Assembly (NCBI GenBank): GCA_002344215.1
Contig: DDSV01000026.1
Coordinates: 9,275 to 73,274 of the forward strand
From: Akkermansiaceae bacterium UBA2381
GTDB lineage: Bacteria; Verrucomicrobiota; Verrucomicrobiia; Verrucomicrobiales; DEV007
Direction of reading: 5' to 3'
Length of the DNA: 64,000 bases
Shown here piece by piece: positions 33,612-42,132 of the stretch (position 1 is the stretch's first letter; every line of letters starts with the position of its first letter). A program made the translations under genes and the position numbers. The notes beneath the pieces are model-generated. The model made no database searches. It was not told where the DNA came from and saw only the letters and a program-made list of their open reading frames with translations.

Positions 33612-35030
33612 TCAGAGGATACTACCAGGTTTATACGCTTCGGCACCTTCGATGCCGGCTACCAATTTTCTGGTTTCGTTGATGAAGTGGTCGATCTGCA
33701 ACTCGACGGCGCCGGCGTTGGCTTTACCTTCGGTGAGGCAGGACTGGAGTTCTTCGGCGCTCATGCCGAGTCGGCCGTCGGCGGCGAGGCGGTCGATGAG
33801 GTCGTTGCTGGCGCTCTCGCCGGCACGGTAGGCGCGGGCGGCGGCGACGGCGTGCTCTTTGATGACTTCGTGCGCGGTTTCGCGTCCGATCCCGCGCTTC
33901 ACGGCGGTCATCATGATGGTGGTGCTGAGAAGGAAGGGGAGGTAATGGCGATTCTCCCGCTCGATCACGGCGGGGTTGGCGTCCATCCGGTCGAGGATGG
34001 TGATGAAGGTCTCGAGCAGTCCGTCGGCGGCGAAGAAGGCATCGGGCAACATGACCCGGCGAACGACCGAGCAGGAGACGTCGCCTTCATTCCACTGATC
34101 CCCGGCGAGGCCCGAGGCCATCGTGAGGTAGCCGCTGAGGATGGTTTTGAATCCGTTGACTCTCTCGCAGCTGCGGCTGTTCATCTTGTGCGGCATTGCG
34201 GATGAGCCGACCTGGCCTTTGGCAAAGCCCTCGCCGGCGAGTTCGTGTCCGGCCATGAGTCGGAGCGTTTTGGCAAAGCTGGACGGGGCCGAGGCGATCT
34301 GGTTGAGGGCCGAGACGACCTGGAAATCGAGACTGCGGGGATAGACCTGCCCGACGTTAGTGAAAATCTTCGCGATGCCGAGGTGGGCGGCGATGCGGCT
34401 TTCGAGTTCGATCACTTTGGCCGCGTCGCCATCGAAGAGGCTGAGCTGGTCGAGCTGGGTCCCGACGGCGCCCTTGAGCCCGCGCACGGGGTAGTTCGCG
34501 ATGGTTTCCTGAAGCTGGTTCGCGGCGAGGAGGAGTTCTTCGCCGAACATGGCGAGCCGTTTCCCGTAGGTGGTAATCTGGGCGGCGACGTTGTGGGTCC
34601 GGGCGGTGATAACGAGGTCGCGGTATTCATCGGCTTTGCTGGAAAGGCGATGGAGGGCTGCGGCGGTGCGAACGCGGATGACTTCGAGGGCGCGGTAGAC
34701 CTGGAGTTGCTCGACATTCTCGGTGAGGTCGCGGCTCGTCATGCCTTTGTGAATGTGCTCGTGTCCGGCAAGGTCGCAGAATTCCTCAATGCGGGCTTTC
34801 ACATCGTGTCGGGTGACCCGCTCGCGGGCGTCGATCGAGGCAAGGTCGATCTGATCGATGACACGCTCGTAGGCGGCGATGGCCTCGGCGGGGATGTCGA
34901 GCCCGAGATCGCGCTGCGCTTTCATCACCGCGACCCAGAGCTCGCGTTCAAGACGGACTTTTCCTTCAGGGGACCAGACCGCTTTCATGGCAGCGGTGGC
35001 GTAGCGTTCGGCGAGGACGTTGGGGATCAT
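33612..35030 (-). CDS. purB: Adenylosuccinate lyase PurB
   Basis: This 472-residue protein contains the fumarase/aspartase superfamily signature VGSSAMPHKMNSRSCE, where the flexible loop carries the catalytic serine pair. It also has the conserved TSRDLTENVEQ (early catalytic His region is HEHIHKGMTS) and the helical core. The enzyme acts twice in purine synthesis, splitting SAICAR and adenylosuccinate with release of fumarate. The length is normal. The start at 35030 is the only ATG giving a typical N-terminus. DUF971 is upstream on the same strand. Confidence 0.94.
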   Translation of the reverse strand: MIPNVLAERYATAAMKAVWSPEGKVRLERELWVAVMKAQRDLGLDIPAEAIAAYERVIDQIDLASIDARERVTRHDVKARIEEFCDLAGHEHIHKGMTSRDLTENVEQLQVYRALEVIRVRTAAALHRLSSKADEYRDLVITARTHNVAAQITTYGKRLAMFGEELLLAANQLQETIANYPVRGLKGAVGTQLDQLSLFDGDAAKVIELESRIAAHLGIAKIFTNVGQVYPRSLDFQVVSALNQIASAPSSFAKTLRLMAGHELAGEGFAKGQVGSSAMPHKMNSRSCERVNGFKTILSGYLTMASGLAGDQWNEGDVSCSVVRRVMLPDAFFAADGLLETFITILDRMDANPAVIERENRHYLPFLLSTTIMMTAVKRGIGRETAHEVIKEHAVAAARAYRAGESASNDLIDRLAADGRLGMSAEELQSCLTEGKANAGAVELQIDHFINETRKLVAGIEGAEAYKPGSIL

Positions 35031-35065
35031 TTTTGGAAAAATCTGAAATGCTGAAATCGGAAAGT

Positions 35066-35383
35066 TTATTCGGCTATCTGCTTGAGATAATCGAAGGAGT
35101 AAATGCCCGTGTTGTGTCCGTCGGAGAAGCGGAACTGGATCGCGTAGAGGCCGACGGGATTCCAGCCTGTGACGGTGGTGCCGGTGAAATCGCGGCCTTT
35201 TTCATTGCCGCCGAATTCTTTTCCGAGGAGATCACGCTCGCCCATCGTCTCGGCGCTGGGGGAAAGGGAACGGAGCCGGTCCATCCGGTAGTAGCTTTCC
35301 GCGCCATCGTTCCAGCGGATCGCGACTTCGTCGCCGATGAGTTGAATGTCTTTGATTCCGGTCATGAAAGGGGGAGAGGGCAT
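35066..35383 (-). CDS. DUF971 domain protein lacking the usual cysteines
   Basis: The ATG at 35383 gives 105 residues (or 99 from 35365). The frame is open to 35692, but that part crosses a palindrome-rich region and is not protein-like. The domain reads IGDEVAIRWNDGAESYYRMDRLRSLSPSA, then GLYAIQFRFSDGHNTGIYSFDYL, the hallmarks of DUF971 (COG3536; also the N-terminal domain of gamma-butyrobetaine hydroxylase). In the usual family the first strand is followed by a cysteine-containing segment; here it reads LRSLSPSAE with no cysteine. Function is unknown; iron-sulfur or metal handling has been suggested for the family. Confidence 0.8.
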   Translation of the reverse strand: MPSPPFMTGIKDIQLIGDEVAIRWNDGAESYYRMDRLRSLSPSAETMGERDLLGKEFGGNEKGRDFTGTTVTGWNPVGLYAIQFRFSDGHNTGIYSFDYLKQIAE

Positions 35384-35654
35384 GATTAGCACGTGCCGAG
35401 GGCAGAGGCAACAGGGTAAGGTGGCCGACCTGACAGGGGGTGGAAGATTACGGGTAGCGGTTATCTCGTGGCCTCTGAGAGGCCGGGATGCGTGTCCACG
35501 GGCGATTGGACCTGCAAGGCGGCAGCGCGATGTCCGCTCCGGCCTCACAGAGGCCGGCGAAAGGCCGTAATGGGCGTGCGTTTTTAAATCGCAGTGGGCT
35601 TTGAAAAGTTCGTTTTCCGTCCTAGGTTCTGCTTCCCCCGAAATCTCCACCCCC
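35384..35654. other. Intergenic region with two palindromic hairpins
   Basis: GGCCTC-TGA-GAGGCC at 35470-35484 and CCGGCCTC-ACA-GAGGCCGG at 35539-35557 are perfect palindromic hairpins with similar sequences, 54 bp apart. No gene is supported. The right part holds the promoter of the next gene. Confidence 0.6.
35601..35628 (+). promoter_or_regulatory. Likely promoter of the kinase-phosphatase gene
   Basis: TTGAAA (35601-35606), 16-nt spacer, TAGGTT (35623-35628). The start near 35635 leaves a 20-nt leader before the ATG at 35655. The -10 resembles that of the ferredoxin promoter (TAGTTT). Confidence 0.4.
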
Positions 35655-36899
35655 ATGAAAATTGCCAAGGACGGAATCCGTTCCATCGTCAAAGTCGGTT
35701 ACGACGGAAGAGTTCATAAAACCTTCCGGGGCACTGACCGCGAGGCCAGGTTCCAGAATGAAGTCCGGGTCCTCAAGGTGCTGGAGGCACGGGGCTGCGA
35801 GAACGTGCCAAGATTGCTCGACAGCGATCCGGAGACTCTGACCATCATTACAACCAACTGCGGGGCTCCGGCGGAAAGCAGTATCAGCGAAGCGAAGGCG
35901 GCGGAGCTTTTTGAGACGCTGGAAAAGGAATTTGGAGTCGTTCATGACGATCCTTTCCCGCGGAACATCACCTACAACGCACGTCAGGGAATATTTTGCA
36001 TCATTGATTTCGAACTGGCGCAGATCAACGAGGATCCCAAGCACACTTGTGACGACGAGGAGGCGCACCGGACTCTCCAATGGTGTGGCATGACTTGCGA
36101 TGGTTCCCGGAAACCGGGCAATCAGGATGCGTTGTCGGTTTTTTCTTCGGAAAAGGGATGGGCCAACAGCATCGAACTTTGCGGCGAGCATTCCATTGAC
36201 GACAACGGGATTATCTTCGCCGTCAGTGACGGCATGGGTGGTCCTGCCGCCGGGGAAGTGGCGAGTTCGCTGGTGGTGAGAGAACTACGGCGTTTCCTCC
36301 CGGCGATGATGGGGGACTTTCATGGAACCGCCGATCCTGAAGCCCTCCTTGAGGCTGCCGTAAAGTCGCTTCACGAGTATGTAACCCGGGTGGGGAATCG
36401 CGATCCGAAACTGACCGGCATGGGGGCGACGGTGGTTTGCGGACTTTTCTACCGGGCGAGGGTGTATTTTGCCCACGTCGGAGACAGTCGCTTCTATAAA
36501 TTCCGGGCCGGAGAACTCAGGCAACTGACCTTCGATCATACTTATGTGGGAGCGCAGTTCCGTTCAGGGAAACTGAACGAGCGCGAGGCGAGGAATCACC
36601 CCCGGAAGAACGTGCTCCAGCAGGCTGTCGGCGGCGGGTGTCAGTTCCTCAGTCCCCAGGTGTCTTCAACCTCGATTCAAGAGGGAGACTGGTTTCTGAT
36701 CTGCTCCGACGGAGTCACCGACGGACTCTGGAACAAGAATATTGCCGAGTGCTTCTCAGATGCGGACGCCGGCGATCACTCAGCGGAGGAGGTGGCGACA
36801 CGGATTCTCGATTGGGCCACCGACGAGGCGGGAGGAGACGATACGACCCTCTTTGTGGTCAAGGCCCTGAAGCGTGAAGCAAAGGAAATGCAAGACTGA
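35655..36899 (+). CDS. Fused minimal protein kinase-like domain and PP2C-type phosphatase
   Basis: The ATG at 35655 gives 414 residues. Residues about 8-135 form a compact kinase-like domain of the Bud32/RIO type: an ATP-contacting Lys22 (GRVHK), the helix FQNEVRVLKVL, the catalytic loop VVHDDPFPRN (His97, Asp99, Asn104) and the metal site DFE (118-120). A complete PP2C domain follows at about 145-405, with NQD (156-158), VSDGMGG (191-196), HVGDSR (274-279), CSDGVTDGLW (350-359) and GGDDTT (393-398). All PP2C metal ligands are present. The order kinase then phosphatase on one chain is unusual. It may add and remove phosphate on the same target or regulate itself. No signal or membrane segment is seen. 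Confidence 0.85.
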   Translation: MKIAKDGIRSIVKVGYDGRVHKTFRGTDREARFQNEVRVLKVLEARGCENVPRLLDSDPETLTIITTNCGAPAESSISEAKAAELFETLEKEFGVVHDDPFPRNITYNARQGIFCIIDFELAQINEDPKHTCDDEEAHRTLQWCGMTCDGSRKPGNQDALSVFSSEKGWANSIELCGEHSIDDNGIIFAVSDGMGGPAAGEVASSLVVRELRRFLPAMMGDFHGTADPEALLEAAVKSLHEYVTRVGNRDPKLTGMGATVVCGLFYRARVYFAHVGDSRFYKFRAGELRQLTFDHTYVGAQFRSGKLNEREARNHPRKNVLQQAVGGGCQFLSPQVSSTSIQEGDWFLICSDGVTDGLWNKNIAECFSDADAGDHSAEEVATRILDWATDEAGGDDTTLFVVKALKREAKEMQD

Positions 36900-36910
36900 G
36901 CAATACGGAG

Positions 36911-36935
36911 CCGAAGGCCTCACGACCTTCGCTAC
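36911..36935 (+). repeat. REP-like palindromic element, copy F
   Basis: Starts CCGAAGGCCTCACG, then ACCTTCGCTAC. The arms are changed relative to copy A (GAAGG with CCTTC) but still pair. It lies between the convergent kinase-phosphatase and argA genes. Confidence 0.8.
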
Positions 36936-36950
36936 GACCGCGGGTGACGT

Positions 36951-38228
36951 TCACTCCAGTCGGCGCATCAGAAGCACAGCGTTGCGGCCGTTTTTAGACC
37001 ACTTCTCGTGTCTTTCTTCGGGCAGCAGGTTGAGATCCTCGCTTCTCACGAATCCGGCCCGCTCGAGGTATCCAGCGGCCTGGGTCGAGAGAGCGAATAG
37101 ATTCCCGTAGCCGAGCTGTCGGCCGCGATCGAGGGCGGCATCGACGAGAATACCGCCGTAGCCCTGGCCGGTGTGGCCCTTTTTCACATAAAGGCAGGCG
37201 AGTTCCGCCTTTCCTGATTCCGGATAGGGGTGGACCGCGACACAGCCGACGACGTTTCCGTCGATTTCGACCACGATGTAGTCGTCGATTGCTCCCTGGA
37301 TATCCGAACGGCTCCGCTCGATCAGTTGCTCGTCCTCCACCGCGCGGTGGATCAGCAGGTAAAGTTCATCCACATCAGCGCGGGTCGCGGGACGGACCTT
37401 TTGATAGGCATCGGAATAGACCATGAGCCCGACCCCTTCGTTACTGAAAAGCTCGGAGAGCAGGGCGTCCTCACTGCGACTGCTGATGAGGTGGACGCGC
37501 GGAACTCCATCGCGGGTGGCGCGGGCGGCGTGCCTCAGCTTGGAAGCCATGCCGGAGGCGAATTCAGGGTGCTCGTCGACGAAGGCGAGGGCATCATCAC
37601 CCGACCATTGATGCTGGCGGCAGGTCGACAACTGCCGGGGATCCTCGGTTGAGACAAAAATGACTTTGGTTGCGTTGAGCGCGGTGGCGACTTCCCGGGC
37701 GACGGCATCGGAGTTGACCCGCAGGGTTTGCCCGTCGGCGTCAAATCCGAGCGGAGGAACCACCGGGAGAATATCCTGATCTAGGAAGCTCTGAAGGACT
37801 CCGCTGTCGATCTTTTCAATGGTTCCGGTGAAGCCCGCGTCAATGCCCTTGATGATCCCGGCGGGGTGGGCATGGATGGCATTGGCGGTGGCGGCCTTCA
37901 GCTTGACCGTGGTGAGGCTCTGCATCACCGCGCTGCTCAGGCGGGTGATCGCGTCCATGCTCACTTCCAGGGTGGCCTCATCGGTGACGCCGGTGCCATC
38001 GATGTTGGATAGTGTCACCTTGCGCCTGGCTCCGAGGGCTTCGATCTGGGCAGCGGCTCCGTGAACGAGAACCACCTTGATGTTGAGCGAACGCAAGACG
38101 GCGAGATCGAGAAGAATGTTGGAAAAATCCGGTGAGTCGATCACCGCGCCGTCGAGAGCGACCACGAACGTGCGCCCGCGAAATTGCGGCACATATTGAA
38201 GAATGGAGCGTAGGTCGCTGAAATTCAT
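36951..38228 (-). CDS. argA: N-acetylglutamate synthase ArgA (amino-acid kinase fold plus GNAT)
   Basis: This 425-residue protein combines an N-terminal amino-acid-kinase domain (about 1-275; FVVALDGAVI, VLVHGAAAQIEALG, GVTDE) with a C-terminal GNAT acetyltransferase domain (about 280-425; ACLYVKKGHTGQGYGGILVDAAL, the acetyl-CoA loop). This is the architecture of classical ArgA, which acetylates glutamate in the first step of arginine synthesis and is usually inhibited by arginine through the kinase-fold domain. An acetylglutamate kinase would lack the GNAT domain. Length matches the family. No other arg gene is adjacent. Confidence 0.93.
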   Translation of the reverse strand: MNFSDLRSILQYVPQFRGRTFVVALDGAVIDSPDFSNILLDLAVLRSLNIKVVLVHGAAAQIEALGARRKVTLSNIDGTGVTDEATLEVSMDAITRLSSAVMQSLTTVKLKAATANAIHAHPAGIIKGIDAGFTGTIEKIDSGVLQSFLDQDILPVVPPLGFDADGQTLRVNSDAVAREVATALNATKVIFVSTEDPRQLSTCRQHQWSGDDALAFVDEHPEFASGMASKLRHAARATRDGVPRVHLISSRSEDALLSELFSNEGVGLMVYSDAYQKVRPATRADVDELYLLIHRAVEDEQLIERSRSDIQGAIDDYIVVEIDGNVVGCVAVHPYPESGKAELACLYVKKGHTGQGYGGILVDAALDRGRQLGYGNLFALSTQAAGYLERAGFVRSEDLNLLPEERHEKWSKNGRNAVLLMRRLE

Positions 38229-38321
38229 GAACAGGTCGTGAATGTTGCCGTTCCGGGGCGATAATCAACCGGTGAAGCGCTCCCGGTTAATCCGGAGGAC
38301 GGGAGGGTGCTCCTTCTCTAT

Positions 38322-39377
38322 CTAGCTCCGGACCGTTCCTAACAGTTCCCGAAGCCATGTCTTGAATTTGGCCATGGGAGACGGTTCGCGCTTCACGGAT
38401 GGTTCTTTCGGCTGGTCCGGCAGGGTCCAGGTGTTGAAATACTCCATCAGGAGGAGTTCGCCGGGGAGGTTTTCCGATTTTTCCGCCGTCACGATCGCGG
38501 GGAAATTTGCGAGAGGATTAAAGTGAAACCCCGAACTCGCCTGGGTGAAGAAGTCATCCTGATGGCTTGCCAGCACATAGCGGGGTTTAAGTTTCCGCAC
38601 CGCGTCAATGTAGCGATCCGTCTTGCCGACCCCGACACCGAGGATGGCGACATCGAGATCCCGTACCGATGGAGTGGAGCCCACGATTCCCCCGGACTCC
38701 ACGTAGATGCGTTGTCCGCCCATCTCAATGACAAAAGCCATGGGTGTACCGAGCTTCCAATCCTTCACTCTCTCGGGCTTGGAGCCGGGTGGAAAAGGTT
38801 TGGTGATCTCGCCCAGATAGGGAACTTTCCCGAGCACGAGATCGTGTTCCGCCGGGAGGACTTCAATGGTGGCGCTCCCGATGCGATGGACTTTTCCCAC
38901 ACTGGTTGGGATGATCTCGCCCGGATCGACGCCGGATGCGACACAAAGGTGGTAGCCGGTCTCAGAGACGATCACTTTTCCGCCGAGCTCCTTCTGCAAG
39001 GTGGGAACGTCGTAGAGATGGTCGAAGTGGCAATGGGTCACGAGATAGGCGTCGATGTGGTCAGGGATCTTCCCTTTTTCCCGGATATAAGCGATGGCCT
39101 CCTGCTGGGGTTCCAGCGGAGCGTTCAGCGCGATTTTTCTGAGTGGAAAGCGCGAGAAGTAGGGATCCACGAGAATCGTTGTGCCACCCGATCTCAGCAG
39201 GTAGCCATTCACGCCGAGGTAGGTGATGGAAACGCTGCGGCTTCCGGGATGAGGGGCGGTGGCCGCAGGTTCACCCTTGAGCAGATCACTGTATCCTTTC
39301 AATTGGTTGGCACAGCTCACTCCCGTCAAAAGGGCAATGACGGGCGCGACCAGGCGCATGAAAGAAATGAAGTTCAC
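38322..39377 (-). CDS. Metallo-beta-lactamase-fold hydrolase, probably exported or lipid-anchored
   Basis: This 351-residue protein starts with a hydrophobic segment ending in TGVSCAN, a weak lipobox; an alternative start is the ATG at 39359. The fold begins at about residue 50 with SITYLGVNGYLLRSGGTTILVDPYF. The zinc motif HCHFDHLYD is near 115, and later metal-ligand regions include LPAEHDLVLG and YVLASHQDDFF. It resembles UlaG/NAPE-PLD type members, but the substrate is unknown. It lies downstream of the cyclase gene on the same strand, with only 15 nt between. Confidence 0.8.
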   Translation of the reverse strand: MNFISFMRLVAPVIALLTGVSCANQLKGYSDLLKGEPAATAPHPGSRSVSITYLGVNGYLLRSGGTTILVDPYFSRFPLRKIALNAPLEPQQEAIAYIREKGKIPDHIDAYLVTHCHFDHLYDVPTLQKELGGKVIVSETGYHLCVASGVDPGEIIPTSVGKVHRIGSATIEVLPAEHDLVLGKVPYLGEITKPFPPGSKPERVKDWKLGTPMAFVIEMGGQRIYVESGGIVGSTPSVRDLDVAILGVGVGKTDRYIDAVRKLKPRYVLASHQDDFFTQASSGFHFNPLANFPAIVTAEKSENLPGELLLMEYFNTWTLPDQPKEPSVKREPSPMAKFKTWLRELLGTVRS

Positions 39378-39392
39378 GGAGTGATGGAAATC

Positions 39393-40847
39393 CTAAACCT
39401 TGACCGAGTAAAGCACGATTTCTCCACTGCGACCACGAATCGGAATCGGGTCGAGGCGAATTCCCTCGGGCTTCGGATCCGTCGCGTCCCAGGCTGAAGC
39501 GGAGACAAGAAGGGGGTGTCCGAGGTCCTTGGTGAGACTTTCAATGCGCGAAGCGGTATTGACGGTGTCACCAATGGCAGTGTATTCCATCCGGCGGGGG
39601 GAGCCTATCGTGCCGACAACCGCCGTTCCGCTATTGACCCCGACACCGATCTTGACCGGCTCGAAGCCCTGCGTTTTCAGCTTGGCATTGAGGTCCTCCA
39701 ACCCGCCCAGCATTGCCCGGCCGGCCTCGATCGCCTGACCGGCGTGCCCGGGTGACTTTCCGGTCGCTCCGAAGAGGGCCATGATCCCGTCGCCGATCAA
39801 TTGGTTCACGATGCCGCCGTGCTCCTCGATGATCTCGGTCATGTGCTCATGATAGAGATTGAGGAGCCGCACCGCCTCGACCGGAGCAAGTGACTCGCAG
39901 CGGGTCGTGAATCCGCGAATATCAGCAAATAGAACCGAGACGATGCGCTCGACGCCCTGCAATTCCTCCTCGTTCCGCATCAATTGTTCGGCGATCTCAT
40001 GCCCGACATGACGGCCGAAGGTGCTCGTGATACGATCCTTTTCCCGCAGTCCCGCGACCATGGCATTAAATTCGTCCGCGAGGAGCCCGAATTCATCGGC
40101 CCGAAGGGGGTTCATCTTTACGGTGAGGTCTCCCTTGCCGACCCGGTCAGCCGCCCGCCGCATTTCCTCCACCGGTGTCACGACAAGCCGGGACATCAGG
40201 ACACTGCTGACGATCGCGCATAGGACGCCGGACCCCGCCACCGCGAGGGCGAATCCGATATCGCCATCTGACGGAGTCGGGTCGATAAGCAGGAGGAGGA
40301 GGGAAAAAATCGGACAGATGCTTGCCGCGAGCGTCCAGAGCTTTCCCCGGCCTGAGATGGAAAGTCGGAAGGTGCCCTCAAGTCGGGCCGGGCTGACACT
40401 CTGAAAATAGCACGGAAAAAGGAGGCGCTGCCTTGCCCAGTCGATCGAGAAAAACCCGATGGTGAGAGCCACGACCGCAGCGATACAGATCGAAACAGGG
40501 AAATGAAACCAGACATGCGGGTTAATTGCTTCGCCCGATCGTTCCAATCCGAGGAAAAGGGCGGGTATGCTCAATAGCCAGCCTGCTCCCGCGATTCCCG
40601 CAGAGACGATGGGGAGATGGATCACGGCCCGCTGGCGCTTTTGCAGGGCTGCGGCATCGGGGACGGGGCGTCGCAGACGAAAGACAAGGAAGGCCCAGAC
40701 CAGAACCAGGGGAGGGTAGACGATCGAGTTGAAGATCGCGATCGACGATTTGAAGGAGACTTCCTGCGCCGGAGTGAGGAGCGGCGGAATATGGAGCAGG
40801 TTATAGGTAATGTTAAAAATACTCCCTATCGCCTGAGCGAGAAACAT
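39393..40847 (-). CDS. Membrane adenylate/guanylate cyclase (class III) with HAMP domain
   Basis: This 484-residue protein (from the first ATG) has several membrane segments (about residues 1-220), a HAMP-type linker (about 215-275, TPVEEMRRAADRVGKGDLTVKM) and a class III cyclase domain (about 295-480). The cyclase shows VLFADIRGFT (first metal Asp), LIGDGIMALFG (second metal Asp) and YTAIGDTVNTASRIE (substrate and transition-state residues). It should make cAMP or cGMP from membrane input. The frame remains coding-like upstream of the ATG to about 40907: the codons are GC3-rich and encode RWRDLFIVFFL, which would complete the first membrane helix. The only near-start there is an ATT at 40907, with AAGGA about 10 nt upstream. 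The true start may be non-ATG. Confidence 0.85.
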   Translation of the reverse strand: MFLAQAIGSIFNITYNLLHIPPLLTPAQEVSFKSSIAIFNSIVYPPLVLVWAFLVFRLRRPVPDAAALQKRQRAVIHLPIVSAGIAGAGWLLSIPALFLGLERSGEAINPHVWFHFPVSICIAAVVALTIGFFSIDWARQRLLFPCYFQSVSPARLEGTFRLSISGRGKLWTLAASICPIFSLLLLLIDPTPSDGDIGFALAVAGSGVLCAIVSSVLMSRLVVTPVEEMRRAADRVGKGDLTVKMNPLRADEFGLLADEFNAMVAGLREKDRITSTFGRHVGHEIAEQLMRNEEELQGVERIVSVLFADIRGFTTRCESLAPVEAVRLLNLYHEHMTEIIEEHGGIVNQLIGDGIMALFGATGKSPGHAGQAIEAGRAMLGGLEDLNAKLKTQGFEPVKIGVGVNSGTAVVGTIGSPRRMEYTAIGDTVNTASRIESLTKDLGHPLLVSASAWDATDPKPEGIRLDPIPIRGRSGEIVLYSVKV

Positions 40848-41037
40848 CAGGAAAAAGACGATGAAGAGATCACGCCAGCGCGGGCGGCAGGCTGGGGCGT
40901 CGACAATGGGAGAAGAATCCTTGATGGATGATTAAATGGCATCTTCGTGCGCTTTTGTCGATGAAGAGGTGAAAGACATAAAAATATTAAAAACTATTAA
41001 CTATTGAAATAAGTCAAATAATCATATTATTTATAAG

Positions 41038-42114
41038 ATGGTTATGGTTTGGAGAGTGGTGCTTTCTTTATCGATATTCCTTCCGATCGGCTGCTCGAGC
41101 TATCTTGGTCCGGCGTCCGTGAGGCAGGCGCATCGTCCCTACAATGAGTCAGTAGTGGAAACCCTGAATGAGCAGCTCCTCCTCAACCTCGTCCGGCTCA
41201 GATACAGGGATAATCCCTATTTTATTGAAGTCAGCAGCATCACGTCGCAGCAATCGTTCGAGGGGGCTGTGGGAGTATCGGCAGTGCTTCCCTTTTTCGG
41301 TGATCGAGTGAGGAACTTCGGTGGATCAGCCGGAGCCCTCTATTCGGATAATCCCACGATCACTTATCAACCGCTCCAGGGAGAGGCGTTTCTCGAGAAG
41401 TTGATGGCTCCGATTCCGATGGAGGCAATGATGAGGCTGACCCAGTCCGGTTGGAGTATCAGCCGGGTCATTCGGATCGCTGTTGAGCAGGCGAATCACA
41501 TGCCGAATGCTCCGAGCGCATCGGGACCGACTCCGGTGGGGCCTCCTGAATTCAGAGAGTTCAAAGAGCTCACCAACGAGCTCCGCACCCTGCAGCAGGC
41601 TCATGCTCTCAGTCTTGCCCTCGACGGAGAGCGGATTGCGCTGGCTTTCGAACCTTCGCGAACTCCCGCCGATGTACGTGATTCCGTGTTTTCCCGCATG
41701 GGAGTCAGGACAAACGAACAGGCGGTCTACCTGACCAATCGTCCGACTTTGCGAAGGAACGGTGACGAACTGTATCTCCAGACCCGCTCACTCATCGGCA
41801 TTCTCTTTTTCCTCTCTCATAACATCGAGGTCCCGGAGGGCGATGTAAACAAGGGCCTCGTCACCGTGACCCGCAACCCGGACGGGACTCTTTTTGACTG
41901 GGAGGAGGTCTGTGGAGGTCTGATGAAGGTGAGTAATGCGTCGACACCCCCGGCTGATGCGTTTGTGAAGATCAAGTATCGGAACTCATGGTTTTACATC
42001 GCGGACAATGATCTGGACTCGAAGTCCACCTTCATGCTCCTCAACCAGCTCTTCAATCTACTGGCCGGGGATGTCAAAAAGGTGGCTCCTGTCCTTACGA
42101 TTCCTGTGGGGTGA
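41038..42114 (+). CDS. Conserved lipoprotein of unknown function
   Basis: This 358-residue protein has a signal ending in LPIGCSS, a likely lipobox (the Pro at -3 is unusual). The conserved-looking block after it reads RPYNESVVETLNEQLLLNLVRLRYRDNPYFIEVSSITSQQSFE. It ends with a beta-rich region (VKIKYRNSWFYIADND). I do not recognise the family; the pattern is that of an outer-membrane-type lipoprotein. The upstream DNA at 40960-41037 is markedly AT-rich (TATTAT at 41025), unlike the GC-rich surroundings, and may contain the promoter. The convergent ion channel gene ends 19 bp after its stop. Confidence 0.7.
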   Translation: MVMVWRVVLSLSIFLPIGCSSYLGPASVRQAHRPYNESVVETLNEQLLLNLVRLRYRDNPYFIEVSSITSQQSFEGAVGVSAVLPFFGDRVRNFGGSAGALYSDNPTITYQPLQGEAFLEKLMAPIPMEAMMRLTQSGWSISRVIRIAVEQANHMPNAPSASGPTPVGPPEFREFKELTNELRTLQQAHALSLALDGERIALAFEPSRTPADVRDSVFSRMGVRTNEQAVYLTNRPTLRRNGDELYLQTRSLIGILFFLSHNIEVPEGDVNKGLVTVTRNPDGTLFDWEEVCGGLMKVSNASTPPADAFVKIKYRNSWFYIADNDLDSKSTFMLLNQLFNLLAGDVKKVAPVLTIPVG

Positions 42115-42132
42115 AGCGGTGAGGCCTCCCAA

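Noticed and set aside
38523..39497. 324-codon plus-strand frame antisense to the metallo-beta-lactamase-fold gene
   Set aside because: The minus frame has HxHxDH and family motifs; this one has none.
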